Positions 48,470 through 57,283 of a stretch of 64,000 nucleotides of DNA are shown piece by piece (the stretch's first letter is position 1; the number at the start of each line of letters is the position of its first letter). The notes beneath the pieces were generated by a model, which was not told the origin of the DNA, ran no database searches, and saw only the letters and a list, made by a program, of their open reading frames with translations. The DNA comes from Streptomyces sp. JJ66 (lineage in GTDB: Bacteria; Actinomycetota; Actinomycetes; Streptomycetales; Streptomycetaceae): contig NZ_JAEVFI010000027.1 in assembly GCF_019303495.1 (NCBI RefSeq), positions 3,144 to 67,143 on the forward strand, given 5' to 3'. The position numbers and the translations under genes are program-made.

Positions 48470-49000
48470 TCAGATCTCGTAATTCTCGTGCGGGATTGCG
48501 CGTTTCCAAACATCTTCGAACGCGTCAGCACATAGGGCTACAGTTTTGGGGTTTTCGGTGTACTGCGGATCGATGATCTTCCCATCCCCTGAGAAGAGGT
48601 TGAAGCGCACGGCCTTATCATCGATCAGCCAAAAGTCATTACCGGGAAGCGCTAGCTCGCTCGCCCGACTGCGGGGGAGCCAGCGCACTTGTTCTCCTGC
48701 CCTGACAATCCACGGGGTTCCAGAATGCTCGTACCTGATGTACTCGGTCACAGGCTCCGAGACGACGCGGGCGCGGCGAACGCTCACACCCCGTGCTACG
48801 AGGCCCGAGATGAGGTTCACCCACGGCTTCCAGTACGCGGCAGCGGCTTCGTCGTCGCGTCGGTAGCCGGTCTTCTTCCAGTGCTGATACTCCTCGGATT
48901 CCGTATCTGCCGCATAGACGTCGCGCAGCTCCAAATGTACCGCTGCACGCTCTGCGGAGTTCAGCAGGTCCTCGAAGCTAGGAACCCTCAGCCTCATCAC
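48470..49000 (-). CDS. DUF6879 family protein
   Basis: A 176-residue protein from GTG-ATG at 49000/48997. Family-like stretches are FEDLLNSAERAAVHLELRDVY, KPWVNLISGLVARGVSVRRA and LPGNDFWLIDDKAVRFNLFS. Proteins of this type sit beside Scr1/WhiJ-like regulators and are thought to act in the same switch; the biochemical role is unknown. Its start overlaps the end of the 77-residue gene by about 20 bases, and the Scr1-type gene follows. Lower GC than average. Confidence 0.82.
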   Translation of the reverse strand: MMRLRVPSFEDLLNSAERAAVHLELRDVYAADTESEEYQHWKKTGYRRDDEAAAAYWKPWVNLISGLVARGVSVRRARVVSEPVTEYIRYEHSGTPWIVRAGEQVRWLPRSRASELALPGNDFWLIDDKAVRFNLFSGDGKIIDPQYTENPKTVALCADAFEDVWKRAIPHENYEI

Positions 49001-49211
49001 GCACCCTCCTGATCAGCTCGACCATGCGGTACGGAAGCCGGACGATGCCCTCGCTTTCGGCCTGCGGACTGTCAGTCACACAGACAGCCTTCGTCTCATC
49101 GTCGGCCTTCCAGCCCTGGAAGAGAACTTCCTTCTTCTCGTCATCGATCCAGACCGCAGGACAGTTGCCCTGAGCGGTGCCGGAGTCAATCCCAATGAAC
49201 CCTAGAGCCAT
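48978..49211 (-). CDS. small hypothetical protein of the Scr1/DUF6879 locus (77 residues)
   Basis: From the ATG at 49211: MALGFIGIDSGTAQGNCPAV, then WIDDEKKEVLFQGWKADDE and VRLPYRMVELIRRV. Short proteins with this G-F-I-G-I-D...CPAVW pattern are, from memory, regular companions of DUF6879 and Scr1-type genes. The function is unknown. It is the first gene of a three-gene run and overlaps the next. Confidence 0.75.
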   Translation of the reverse strand: MALGFIGIDSGTAQGNCPAVWIDDEKKEVLFQGWKADDETKAVCVTDSPQAESEGIVRLPYRMVELIRRVRDEAEGS

Positions 49212-49529
49212 GGCTATTGCCGTCCTCTCGCTGGTTCCACTGGGTTCCACGAGCGTTCCCCTGTTGGCGGTCAGCGTCAAGAGTGCCTCACCTCCGAGCA
49301 CGGTTGGAGATAAGGTCCTGTCCGGTTTCCGTCCACCTGGGGCTCGAAACGTCGGCTGCGGGGCGCGCTCTCAGGTACGGGCGGGCCGACCCTGGCAGGA
49401 GGCGCGGCCGGTTGCGGCAGCGGGTCGGGGAGGCGGGTCGGGCAGCGTCCGGCACCTGGTCACGGGAGGGGGTCGCGGTGGTGGAATACAGTGCGGGGCG
49501 GATGTGTAGGGCCGGGTGAGGGGGCTGCC

Positions 49530-50663
49530 GTGACCGGGTTGGAGCAGGCCGGTGGGGCGGGCGTGTGGGGGCGTGCCGAGCAGCAGGCGTTCCGCGGCCG
49601 GGTGCGCGGGTGCCTGCTCGGCGGGGCGATCGGGGACGCGCTGGGGGCGGGCGTCGAGTTCGCGTCGCTGGCCGCGATCCGCGAGGCGTACGGGCCGCAG
49701 GGCGTCACCGACTACGTGCCCGCGTACGGGCGGCGCGGCGCGGTGACCGACGATACGCAGCTGACCCTGTTCACCGTGGACGGGCTGATACGCGCCCACG
49801 TGCGGCGGGATACCGGGGCCTGGCATCCGCCGACCGACGTGCACGCCGCGTACCGCAGGTGGGCGGCCACGCAGCGGGACTGGGGGCCGGACGAGCGCAG
49901 GCGCGAGGACGGCTGGCTGGCGCGCGAGGAGTGGCTGTACGCGCGGCGCGGGCCGGGCAACGCGTGCCTGACCGGGCTGGCGGACGACCGCATGGGCACC
50001 CTGGAGCGGCCGAAGAACCCGGAGTCCAAGGGCTGCGGGACGGTGATGCGGTCCGCGCCGTTCGGGCTGCTGGTGGGCTGGGAGCCGCAGTTGGTGTTCC
50101 AGCTGGCGATGGAGTGCGCCGCGCAGACCCACGGCCACCCGACCGGGTATCTGGCGGCCGGTGCGTTCGCGGCGATCGTGCACGCGGTGACGCGCGGCGA
50201 GTCGCTGGACGCGGCCGTGCAGCAGACGCTCACCCAGCTGGCGGTGCACCCGGGGCACGAGGAGACCACCGACGCGCTGAAGCGGGCGCTGGGCGCGGTA
50301 CGGCAGGGGATGCCGAGCGCCGAACGGGTGGAGTCGCTGGGTGAGGGCTGGGTCGCCCAGGAGGCGCTGGCCATGGGCGTGTACTGCGCGCTGGTCGCCG
50401 AGGATGTGCGGCACGGGCTGCTGCTGGCCGTCAACCACGGCGGCGACTCCGACTCCACCGGCTCCATCTGCGGCAACCTGCTCGGCGCGCTGCACGGCGA
50501 GACCGCGCTGCCGCCGCACTGGGTGGTGGAGCTGGAGGGCCGGGCGACGATGCTTCAGCTCGCGGACGACTTCGCGATGGAGATGACCCAGGGGGCCGCC
50601 CTGCACAGCCCGGCCACCCCGACGGGCTCCCCCGGCTGGCTCGACCGCTACCCACGCGCGTAA
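49530..50663 (+). CDS. ADP-ribosylglycohydrolase (DraG/ARH family)
   Basis: A 377-residue hydrolase. GTG at 49530 follows GAGGGGG. The metal-binding ARH motifs are present: GCLLGGAIGDALGAGVEF near residues 28-45, TDDTQLTLFTVDGLIRAH (about 74-91), HGHPTGYLAAGAF, and HGGDSDSTGSICGNLLGA (about 305-322), with the acidic residues that hold two Mg ions. It removes ADP-ribose from proteins, nucleic acids or small molecules; the partner transferase is not in the window. The last codons are tandemly duplicated beyond the stop. Confidence 0.92.
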   Translation: MTGLEQAGGAGVWGRAEQQAFRGRVRGCLLGGAIGDALGAGVEFASLAAIREAYGPQGVTDYVPAYGRRGAVTDDTQLTLFTVDGLIRAHVRRDTGAWHPPTDVHAAYRRWAATQRDWGPDERRREDGWLAREEWLYARRGPGNACLTGLADDRMGTLERPKNPESKGCGTVMRSAPFGLLVGWEPQLVFQLAMECAAQTHGHPTGYLAAGAFAAIVHAVTRGESLDAAVQQTLTQLAVHPGHEETTDALKRALGAVRQGMPSAERVESLGEGWVAQEALAMGVYCALVAEDVRHGLLLAVNHGGDSDSTGSICGNLLGALHGETALPPHWVVELEGRATMLQLADDFAMEMTQGAALHSPATPTGSPGWLDRYPRA

Positions 50664-50742
50664 CTCGACCGCTACCCACACGCGAAACCGGCCACGCGGC
50701 ACCCGGCGTATGCGGGGGCTCGCGGCACCTGGCGTAAGCGGG
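50640..50742 (+). repeat. two short direct-repeat pairs at the ADP-ribosylglycohydrolase 3' end
   Basis: A 24-base unit starting CTCGACCGCTACCCAC occurs at 50640-50663 (including the TAA) and again at 50664-50687 with two changes. A 22-base unit starting CGCGGCACC occurs at 50695-50716 and 50721-50742 with two changes. The first duplication copies the coding end LDRYP past the stop. Confidence 0.85.
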
Positions 50743-50861
50743 TGTACCGGCGGAGGGCGTGTTTGTTAGTCCAACGCTGGTCAGGGAATACGTGGCCTGC
50801 GGCCCTCGCGGGGGCCGCTTAGGTTTCGGTGGCATTTCCGGTGGGAGAGGACGGCAAGCGC

Positions 50862-53840
50862 GTGCTGAGCCTGGTGGTGCTGCACCTGGTGGGTGCGGCG
50901 CTCCTGCCGGTCGCCGCGCGGCGGCTCGGGCGCGCGGTGTGGGCGGTGGCGGCGCTGCCGCCGCTGGTGACGCTGGGGTGGGCGCTGGCCCGGGCCGGGG
51001 CGGTGCTGGACGGGCGGGCGGTGACGGAGTCGGTCGCGTGGGCGCCCGCGCTGGGGCTGGAGCTGGCGTTCCGGCTGGACGCGCTGTCGCTGCTGCTGAC
51101 CTGCGTCGTCGCGGGCATCGGCGTCGCGGTGCTGGCGTACGGGGCGTGGTACTACCGTGCGGGGCACGGGCGGGAGTCCGGGCTGCTGGTGGCGTTCGCG
51201 GGCGTGATGCTCGGGCTCGTCCTGGCCGACCACCTGTTCCTGCTGTACGTGTTCTGGGAGCTGACGACGGTCGCGTCGTTCCTGCTCATCGCGGGGCGCC
51301 GGGAGGGCAGGGTGCGGCGCCGGGCGGCCGAGCAGGCGTTGCTGACGACGGTTCTGGGCGGCCTGGTCATGCTGCTGGGCCTGGTGATGCTGGGTCAGGC
51401 GGGCGGGACGTACCGGATCTCACAGCTGCTGGCCGATCCGCCGCGCGGCGGGCTGGTGCCGGTCGCGCTGGTACTGGTGCTGTTCGGGGCGTTCACGAAG
51501 TCGGCGCAGTTCCCGCTGCACGCGTGGCTGCCGGCCGCGATGGCGGCGCCGACGCCGGTCAGCGCGTACCTGCACGCGGCGACGATGGTGAAGGCGGGCG
51601 TCTACCTGGTGGCGCGGCTGGCGCCGGGTTTCGCCGAGGTGGCGCCGTGGCGGCCGCTGGTGCTGGTGGTGGGGCTCTACGCGCTGGTGGTGGGTGCGTG
51701 GCAGGCGCTGCGTGAGAGTGATCTGAAGCGGTTGCTGGCGTACGGCACCATCAGCGAGCTGGGTCTGATGATCGCGCTGCTGGGGACCGGGACGCGCACG
51801 GCCGCGCTCGCCGGGGTGCTGCTGTTGCTGGCGCACGCGCTGTTCAAGGCGAGCCTGTTCATGGTCGTCGGCGTCCTGGATCATCAGGCCGGGACGCGGG
51901 ATGTGCGCGAGCTGTCCGGGGTGGGCGCCGCGCTGCCCGTGCTGTGCGGGGTCGCGGTGCTGGCGGCGGCGTCGATGGCGAAGCTGCCGCCGCTGCTGGG
52001 TTTCCTGGCGCAGGACGGCGCGCTGGAGGCGTATCTGCACAGCCCCGTCGGTGGCCACTTCTGGGCGCTGGCGGCGGTGTTCGGCGGCTCGGTGCTCACC
52101 GTCACCTACACCGCGCGCGCAGTGTGGGGCGCGTTCGCCCGCAAGCCGGACGCCGCCGGGCCGACGCCGGTTCAGCGCCCGGCGGCCGGGTTCGTCGCCC
52201 CGGGCGCGGTGCTCGCGGTGCTGGGTCTGGCCGCCGGGGTGGCCTACGGCGTTCCGGACGCGGTGGGCGCCGCCTACGCCGAGGTGTACCCGGTGGCGTC
52301 CGGCAAGCCGTACCACGCGGCGCTGTGGCACGGGTGGACGCTCGCGCTGGGGCTCGCCGCGCTCATCGTCGTGCTCGGCCTCGCCCTGCACGCCGCGCGC
52401 GGGACGCTGACGCGGGTGCTGGGGCGGCTGCCGCGCCTGCCGGACGCCGAGGAGGGGTACCGGCGCACGCTCATCGCCCTCTACACGAGCGCGGTCGCCG
52501 TCACCCGGGGCACGCAGGCCGGTTCGCTGCCGCTCTACCTGACGGTCACCCTGACCACCGTCGTGCTGTTGCCGACGGCCGGGCTGCTGGCCGCGCTGCC
52601 GCCGCTGGACGCGGTGCGGGCCTGGTGGACGCCGATGGAGGTGCCGTTGGCGGTGGCGGTGCTGACGGCCGCCCTCGCCGTAACGTTCCTGCGGCACCGG
52701 CTGACGGCCGTCCTGGTCACCGGCGCCGTGGGCTACGGCGTCGCGGGCCTGTTCGCGCTCCAGGGCGCGCCGGACCTGGCGCTGACCCAGTTCCTGGTGG
52801 AGTCCCTCACGCTCGTCGTCGTGGTCCTCGTGCTGCGCCGCATGCCGCCGCGCTTCACCCCGGCCGGGCAGGCCCGGACCGGGCGCTGGGTGCGGGTGAG
52901 CGTGGCGGTGGCCGTGGGCGTGTTCGTCGCCGGGTTCGCGCTGGTCGCCACGCAGGCGCGGCAGACCTCGGGGCCGTCCACGGGCTACCTGCGGCGGGTG
53001 GCGGAGACCGGCGGCGAGAACGTCGTCAACGCGATCCTCGTGGACTTCCGCGCGCTGGACACGCTCGGCGAGATCTCCGTGCTGCTGGTCACCGCGATCG
53101 GCGTGGGGAGCCTGGTGCGGTTCTGGCCGGGCGAGGAGGAACCGGCCGCGTCGTCCACCCCGGCCGCCGGAGCGGAGCGCCCGCCACGGGAACGCGGCAC
53201 GCGGGAACGCGGCACGCGGGAACGCGGCACGCGGGAACGCGGCACGCGACAACGCGCCAGGCCGGCTCGCGGCACCCCGCAGACCGCCGCGCGCTGGGAC
53301 GAACCGCGCGAGCGGTGGCTGCCGGGCGCCGGGCAGCGTCCGGGCGCCGAGCGCTCGGTGCTGCTGGAGGTCGTCACCCGGCTGTTGTTCCCCTCCATCG
53401 TCGTGCTGTCGCTGTTCCTGCTGTTCTCCGGCCACTACCGGCCCGGTGGCGGCTTCGCGGGCGGGCTGGTGGCCGGTCAGGCGCTCATCCTGCGCTACCT
53501 GGTGGGCGGCACGGCCGACCTGGGCCTGGCCGTGCCGCTGGCGCCCGGACACCTCGCGGGCGGCGGGCTCGCCCTCGCCGGGACGTCGGCCGCGCTGCCG
53601 CTGGCGTTCGGCGCGCCGCCGCTGACCAGCGCGCTGTGGGAGTGGCACGTGCCGCTGCTGGGCACGGTCAAGGGGTCCACCAGCCTGTTCTTCGACATCG
53701 GGATCTACGTACTCGTCGTCGGCGTCATCCTCAAGCTGCTGGCGGCGACCGGTACCCCGCTGCGGGCGTCCTCCGGGGGAGCCGGGGAGACCGGGGAAGC
53801 CGGGGAAGCCGGGGAAGCCGGGGAAGGGGGCACGCGGTGA
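50862..53840 (+). CDS. mrpA: Mrp antiporter subunit A (fused MrpA-MrpB)
   Basis: A 992-residue membrane protein. GTG at 50862 (VLSLVVLHLVGAALLP) matches the family N-terminus; GTG at 50829 would add 11 residues. The NuoL-like antiporter core has GVMLGLVLADHLFLLYVFWELTTV region helices, AQFPLHAWLPAAMAAPTPVS (about 216-235) and HALFKASLFMVVG. The C-terminal part is an MrpB-like domain (LLFSGHYRPGGGFAGGLVAG, about 856-875), so subunit B is fused. A variable Arg/Gly loop (about 775-795) is made by a 15-bp DNA repeat, and the tail has a GEAGEAGE repeat. The complex exports Na+ for H+. The stop overlaps mrpC. Confidence 0.94.
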   Translation: MLSLVVLHLVGAALLPVAARRLGRAVWAVAALPPLVTLGWALARAGAVLDGRAVTESVAWAPALGLELAFRLDALSLLLTCVVAGIGVAVLAYGAWYYRAGHGRESGLLVAFAGVMLGLVLADHLFLLYVFWELTTVASFLLIAGRREGRVRRRAAEQALLTTVLGGLVMLLGLVMLGQAGGTYRISQLLADPPRGGLVPVALVLVLFGAFTKSAQFPLHAWLPAAMAAPTPVSAYLHAATMVKAGVYLVARLAPGFAEVAPWRPLVLVVGLYALVVGAWQALRESDLKRLLAYGTISELGLMIALLGTGTRTAALAGVLLLLAHALFKASLFMVVGVLDHQAGTRDVRELSGVGAALPVLCGVAVLAAASMAKLPPLLGFLAQDGALEAYLHSPVGGHFWALAAVFGGSVLTVTYTARAVWGAFARKPDAAGPTPVQRPAAGFVAPGAVLAVLGLAAGVAYGVPDAVGAAYAEVYPVASGKPYHAALWHGWTLALGLAALIVVLGLALHAARGTLTRVLGRLPRLPDAEEGYRRTLIALYTSAVAVTRGTQAGSLPLYLTVTLTTVVLLPTAGLLAALPPLDAVRAWWTPMEVPLAVAVLTAALAVTFLRHRLTAVLVTGAVGYGVAGLFALQGAPDLALTQFLVESLTLVVVVLVLRRMPPRFTPAGQARTGRWVRVSVAVAVGVFVAGFALVATQARQTSGPSTGYLRRVAETGGENVVNAILVDFRALDTLGEISVLLVTAIGVGSLVRFWPGEEEPAASSTPAAGAERPPRERGTRERGTRERGTRERGTRQRARPARGTPQTAARWDEPRERWLPGAGQRPGAERSVLLEVVTRLLFPSIVVLSLFLLFSGHYRPGGGFAGGLVAGQALILRYLVGGTADLGLAVPLAPGHLAGGGLALAGTSAALPLAFGAPPLTSALWEWHVPLLGTVKGSTSLFFDIGIYVLVVGVILKLLAATGTPLRASSGGAGETGEAGEAGEAGEGGTR
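53187..53246 (+). repeat. 15-bp tandem repeat in mrpA
   Basis: CGGGAACGCGGCACG is repeated four times without change, in frame, encoding four RERGT units in a cytoplasmic linker of MrpA. Identity of the copies points to recent expansion. Confidence 0.92.
53782..53826 (+). repeat. 9-bp tandem repeat at the mrpA 3' end
   Basis: CCGGGGAAG is repeated four times after one variant (CCGGGGAGA), encoding GETGEAGEAGEAGEG. It ends 11 bases before the mrpC GTG and lies over its ribosome binding site (GGGGAAGGGGG), so copy number could alter mrpC translation. Confidence 0.85.
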
Positions 53841-54298
53841 GGAGTCTGGACGCCACCATGGCGATCGTCGTCGGCGTGCTGTTCGCCGTCGGCGTCTACC
53901 TGCTGCTCCAGCGGTCCCTCATGCGGACGCTGCTGGGGTTCATCGTGCTCGGGCACGGCGCGAACCTGCTGCTGCTCGTCGCGGGCGGGCCGCCGGGCAG
54001 GACACCGGTGGTGAAGGACGCGTCCGGCGACGTCGAGCGGTACGCCGACCCGCTGCCGCAGGCGATGGCGCTCACCGCGATCGTCATCACCTTCGGCGTC
54101 ACCACGTTCCTGCTCGCGCTGGCCTACCGCTCCTGGCGGCTGTCCGGGCACGACGAGGTGCAGGACGACCCGGAGGACCGGCGCATCGGCGACGTCAGCG
54201 AGCGCGCCGACGTCGAACCCGCCCCGCTGGAGCCCCGGCCCGCGCCCCGGCCGGGGCCCCGACGGGAGCCCCGGCCGGACGAAGGAGACGCCCGATGA
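53837..54298 (+). CDS. mrpC: Mrp antiporter subunit C
   Basis: A 153-residue NuoK-like protein with three helices: MAIVVGVLFAVGVYLLLQRS, FIVLGHGANLLLLVAGG and ALTAIVITFGVTTFLLALAY. The GTG overlaps the mrpA stop (GTGA) and GGAAGGGGG lies 6 bases upstream. The C-terminal 40 residues (PLEPRPAPRPGPRREPRP) are a Pro/Arg-rich extension. The stop overlaps mrpD. Confidence 0.94.
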   Translation: MRSLDATMAIVVGVLFAVGVYLLLQRSLMRTLLGFIVLGHGANLLLLVAGGPPGRTPVVKDASGDVERYADPLPQAMALTAIVITFGVTTFLLALAYRSWRLSGHDEVQDDPEDRRIGDVSERADVEPAPLEPRPAPRPGPRREPRPDEGDAR

Positions 54299-55830
54299 CC
54301 GTGACGTCGGGCCTGGTGCTGGCCCTGGTGGGGCTGCCGGTGCTGCTGCCCGTGCTGGCGGCCGGGCTGTCCCTGGTCGTCGCCCCGCACAGCACGAGGC
54401 AACGCGTGCTGACCGGCGCGGTGCTCACCCTCGTCCTGGCCGACGCGATCGCCCTGCTGGTCGTGGTCGAACGCGACGGCCCGGTGGTGGTACGGGCCGG
54501 GGAGTGGGCGCCGCCGCTGGGCATCGTGCTCGTCGCCGACCTGCTGGCCGCGATGCTGCTGGCCATCGCCGTACTCGTCGCGCTCGCGGTGCTCCTGTTC
54601 GCCGTCGGCCAGGACAGCGCCGACCGCAGCGGCGCGCTCGCCATCCCGTTCCACCCGGCCTACCTCGTGCTCGTCGCGGGCATCGCGCTGGCCTTCCTCT
54701 CCGGCGACCTGTTCAATCTCTTCGTCGCCTTCGAGATGCTGCTCGCCGCGTCCTACGTGCTCATCACGCTCAACGCCGGTGAGCCACGGGTACGGGCCGG
54801 GATGACGTACGTCATGACGAGCCTGACGTCCTCACTGCTGTTCCTGACCGCCATCGGCCTGGTGTACGCGGCCACCGGCACCGTCAACCTCGCCGACCTC
54901 GCCGATCAGGTGCCCCGGCTCGAACCCGGGCTGCGCACCGCGCTGAGCCTGCTGCTGCTCGTGGTCTTCGGCATCAAGGCCGCCGTCGTCCCGCTGCACT
55001 TCTGGCTCCCCGACAGCTACCCGAGCGCGCCCGCGCCCATCACCGCCGTCTTCGCCGCGCTGCTGACCAAGGTCGGCATCTACGCCATGGTGCGCACCCA
55101 GACGCTGCTCTTCCCGCGCGACGACACCTGGTGGGTCGGCGCGGCGCTCGCGGTGGCCACCATGCTGCTGGGCATCCTCGGCGCCATCGCCCAGGACGAC
55201 ATCAACCGGCTGCTGTCCTTCACCCTCGTCAGCCACGTCGGCTTCATGGTGTTCGGGCTCGCGCTGTTCGACGTCGCCGGGCTCACCGGCACGATCCTCT
55301 ACATCGTCCACCACATCACCGTGCAGGCCACCCTGTTCCTCGTCGCCGGGCTGGTGGTGGACGCCGCCGGGACGCCGGAGCTGTCGCGCATGGAACGCGG
55401 CGAACGCGAACGCCCCCTCCCCGCGGCGACCGGTGTGCTGTTCCTGCTCGGCGCGCTCAGCCTGGCCGGGGTCCCGCCGTTCTCCGGGTTCATCGCCAAG
55501 TTCGCCCTGCTGCGGGCAGCCGTCGCGCACGGCGGCACCGCCGCCTACCTGCTCGCCGCCGCCGCGCTCGTCACCAGCCTGCTGACCCTGTACGCCATGG
55601 TGCGCGTGTGGCGCGGTGCGTTCGCGCCCCCCGGCCCGCCCAAGGTGCCGCTCGGCCGCCGCCTGGGCACGCCCCGCCTCGCCGTCGCCGCGACCCTCGG
55701 CATGGCGGCGACCGGCGTGCTGCTCGCGCTCGGCGCCGGTCCCCTGTCCGACCTCAGCGAACGCGCGGCCGCCGGTCTGGTCCGCCTCGACACCTACCGT
55801 GACGCGGTGCTGGGCGGGGGTGCGCCGTGA
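54295..55830 (+). CDS. mrpD: Mrp antiporter subunit D
   Basis: A 511-residue NuoN/NuoL-like subunit with about 14 helices. The proton-channel signature appears as FGIKAAVVPLHFWLPDSYPS (about 223-242), and further motifs are LTKVGIYAMVRTQTLLF and SHVGFMVFGLALFD. ATG overlaps the mrpC stop; the end overlaps mrpE GTG. With MrpA it forms the transport core. Confidence 0.95.
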   Translation: MTVTSGLVLALVGLPVLLPVLAAGLSLVVAPHSTRQRVLTGAVLTLVLADAIALLVVVERDGPVVVRAGEWAPPLGIVLVADLLAAMLLAIAVLVALAVLLFAVGQDSADRSGALAIPFHPAYLVLVAGIALAFLSGDLFNLFVAFEMLLAASYVLITLNAGEPRVRAGMTYVMTSLTSSLLFLTAIGLVYAATGTVNLADLADQVPRLEPGLRTALSLLLLVVFGIKAAVVPLHFWLPDSYPSAPAPITAVFAALLTKVGIYAMVRTQTLLFPRDDTWWVGAALAVATMLLGILGAIAQDDINRLLSFTLVSHVGFMVFGLALFDVAGLTGTILYIVHHITVQATLFLVAGLVVDAAGTPELSRMERGERERPLPAATGVLFLLGALSLAGVPPFSGFIAKFALLRAAVAHGGTAAYLLAAAALVTSLLTLYAMVRVWRGAFAPPGPPKVPLGRRLGTPRLAVAATLGMAATGVLLALGAGPLSDLSERAAAGLVRLDTYRDAVLGGGAP

Positions 55831-56510
55831 CCCGCCCCTCACCCCGCCCCCGCCCCCGCACGCGCCAGCTGCTGGGACGACTGCCGTCGGTGCTGTGGCT
55901 GTGGCTGCTGTGGGTGCTGCTGTGGTCGCCGCCGACCGCCGTCGTCGTCACCGGCGGCCTGCTGGTGTCCGTCGGCGTCGTCGCCGCGTTCCGGCTGCCC
56001 GAGGTGAGCCCGCAGGTCTCGGTGCGCCCGCTGCGGCTGCTGCGCCTGGCCGCCGCTGTGCTGTGGGACATCGTCGCCTCCGCCGTCGCCATCGCCTGGG
56101 CCGCCGTCCGGCACGGGCCGCGGGTGCGGGCGGCGGTCGTCGAGATGCCGCTCACCGCCGACACCGACCTGCTCGTCACCGCGACCTCCCTGCTCACCAC
56201 CATGACCCCGGGCAGCCTCGTGCTGGAGATCGACCGCGAGCGGCGCCTGCTGTACGTCCACGTGCTGCCGGTGACGGGACCGGCGGACGCCGAAGCCGAA
56301 CGCCAGCGCCTGCGAAGCGGCGAGGCGCGGCTGATCGCCGCCCTCGGCCGGACCACGCCACCGGACGCGGACAGCGGCCCGCAACCGCCCGGGGGCGGCG
56401 GCCCACAGCCGCCCGGGGACGGCGGCTCCGGGCCGCCCGGAAGCGACAGTCCCCCGCTGCCCGGCCACGGCGGCGCGCAGCCGCCCCCGCACCGGAAGGA
56501 GCCGTCTTGA
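55827..56510 (+). CDS. mrpE: Mrp antiporter subunit E
   Basis: A 227-residue subunit. VLWLWLLWVLLWSPPTAVVV is the first helix pair. The cytoplasmic domain has AWAAVRHGPRVRAAVVEMPL, LVTATSLLTTMTPGSLVLEI and LLYVHVLPV, which define MrpE. The C-terminal 60 residues are a Pro/Gly-rich tail (PQPPGGGGPQPPGDGGSG) beyond normal MrpE length. GTG overlaps mrpD. Confidence 0.93.
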   Translation: MTRPSPRPRPRTRQLLGRLPSVLWLWLLWVLLWSPPTAVVVTGGLLVSVGVVAAFRLPEVSPQVSVRPLRLLRLAAAVLWDIVASAVAIAWAAVRHGPRVRAAVVEMPLTADTDLLVTATSLLTTMTPGSLVLEIDRERRLLYVHVLPVTGPADAEAERQRLRSGEARLIAALGRTTPPDADSGPQPPGGGGPQPPGDGGSGPPGSDSPPLPGHGGAQPPPHRKEPS

Positions 56511-56773
56511 CCGTCGTCTACGCCCTCACCTTCGCCCTGCTGGGCATCGCCGCGCTGCTCACCACCATCCGTCTGGTCCGTGGCCCGGGCGTGCTGGACC
56601 GCATCGTCACCCTGGACGTGCTGGTCACCCTGCTCGCGGCCGGGATCGCCGTCGGCGTGGCCGTGCGCGAGGACGGCGCGGGCGTCCCCGTCCTGCTGGC
56701 CGTCGCGCTGCTCGCCTTCGTCGGCTCCGTCACCGCCGCGCACCTGGTGGAGGAACGCGAGGGCATGCGGTGA
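56507..56773 (+). CDS. mrpF: Mrp antiporter subunit F
   Basis: An 88-residue protein with three helices: VVYALTFALLGIAALLTTIR, LDVLVTLLAAGIAVGVAV and VPVLLAVALLAFVGSVTAAH. RGPGVLDRIVTLD is the family loop. The start is TTG at 56507, overlapping the mrpE TGA, with AAGGAG 6 bases upstream; the open frame extends further but the mrpE overlap fixes this start. GTG of mrpG overlaps the end. Confidence 0.93.
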   Translation: MTVVYALTFALLGIAALLTTIRLVRGPGVLDRIVTLDVLVTLLAAGIAVGVAVREDGAGVPVLLAVALLAFVGSVTAAHLVEEREGMR

Positions 56774-57132
56774 GTACCGTGCTGGACGTCATCTCCGCCG
56801 TGCTCCTCCTCACCGGCGCCCTGTTCTGCCTGCTCGCCGCCCTCGGCTTGCTCCGTTTCCCCGACGCCGTGTGCCGCCTGCACGCCGCGGCCAAGGCCCA
56901 GACCCTCGGCCTGCTGCTCATCCTCCTCGGCGCCGCCCTGCAGGCTCCGTTCCGCTACGCCGCCCCCCTCGCCCTCGTCGCCCTCTTCCAGCTCCTGACG
57001 ATCCCGGTGACGAGCCAGATCGTCGGCCGCACCGCCTACCGCACCTCGTCCCTGTCGGCCCCGTCCCTCACCGAAGACGCCCTGGCCCCCCGCATCCCCC
57101 CAGCCGAACGCCGCCCCAGCGCGGAGGAGTGA
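56770..57132 (+). CDS. mrpG: Mrp antiporter subunit G
   Basis: A 120-residue protein. LDVISAVLLLTGALFCLLAA, LGLLRFPDAVCRLHAAAKAQ (the LGLLRFPD...HAA-K-T/Q signature) and ALVALFQLLTIPVTSQIVGR define MrpG. It closes the operon: A(B fused), C, D, E, F, G, all by 4-nt overlaps. The decayed PIN gene meets its 3' end from the other strand. Confidence 0.94.
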   Translation: MSTVLDVISAVLLLTGALFCLLAALGLLRFPDAVCRLHAAAKAQTLGLLLILLGAALQAPFRYAAPLALVALFQLLTIPVTSQIVGRTAYRTSSLSAPSLTEDALAPRIPPAERRPSAEE

Positions 57133-57283
57133 CCCGGGGGGTGGCTCTCCACTGGGCCTGAGGGCTCCCGCCCGTGGACCCGGTGATCTGCCAGCACAGT
57201 CCTGAGGACGCCAGCCACTGCGCACGCGCGAAGTGACTGAGCGGTCCGGTGTCCAGTACATCGGCGGTCGGCGTCTCCGTCAC
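57133..57283 (-). pseudogene. decayed PIN-like toxin partner of the XRE-ImmA antitoxin
   Basis: Starts GTG at 57283 (GTGA overlap with the antitoxin gene) and reads VTETPTADVLDTGPLSHFAR, then AQWL, the N-terminal PIN strand and first acidic ligand (LDTGPLSHF). After WL the continuing homology (VLRTVLADHRV) is only in the +1 frame, as if one base were lost near 57218. Past about 57175 no PIN sequence is left, so the domain with the other metal ligands is missing. The original gene was probably about 170-200 residues long and was cut at the junction with mrpG. Confidence 0.7.
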
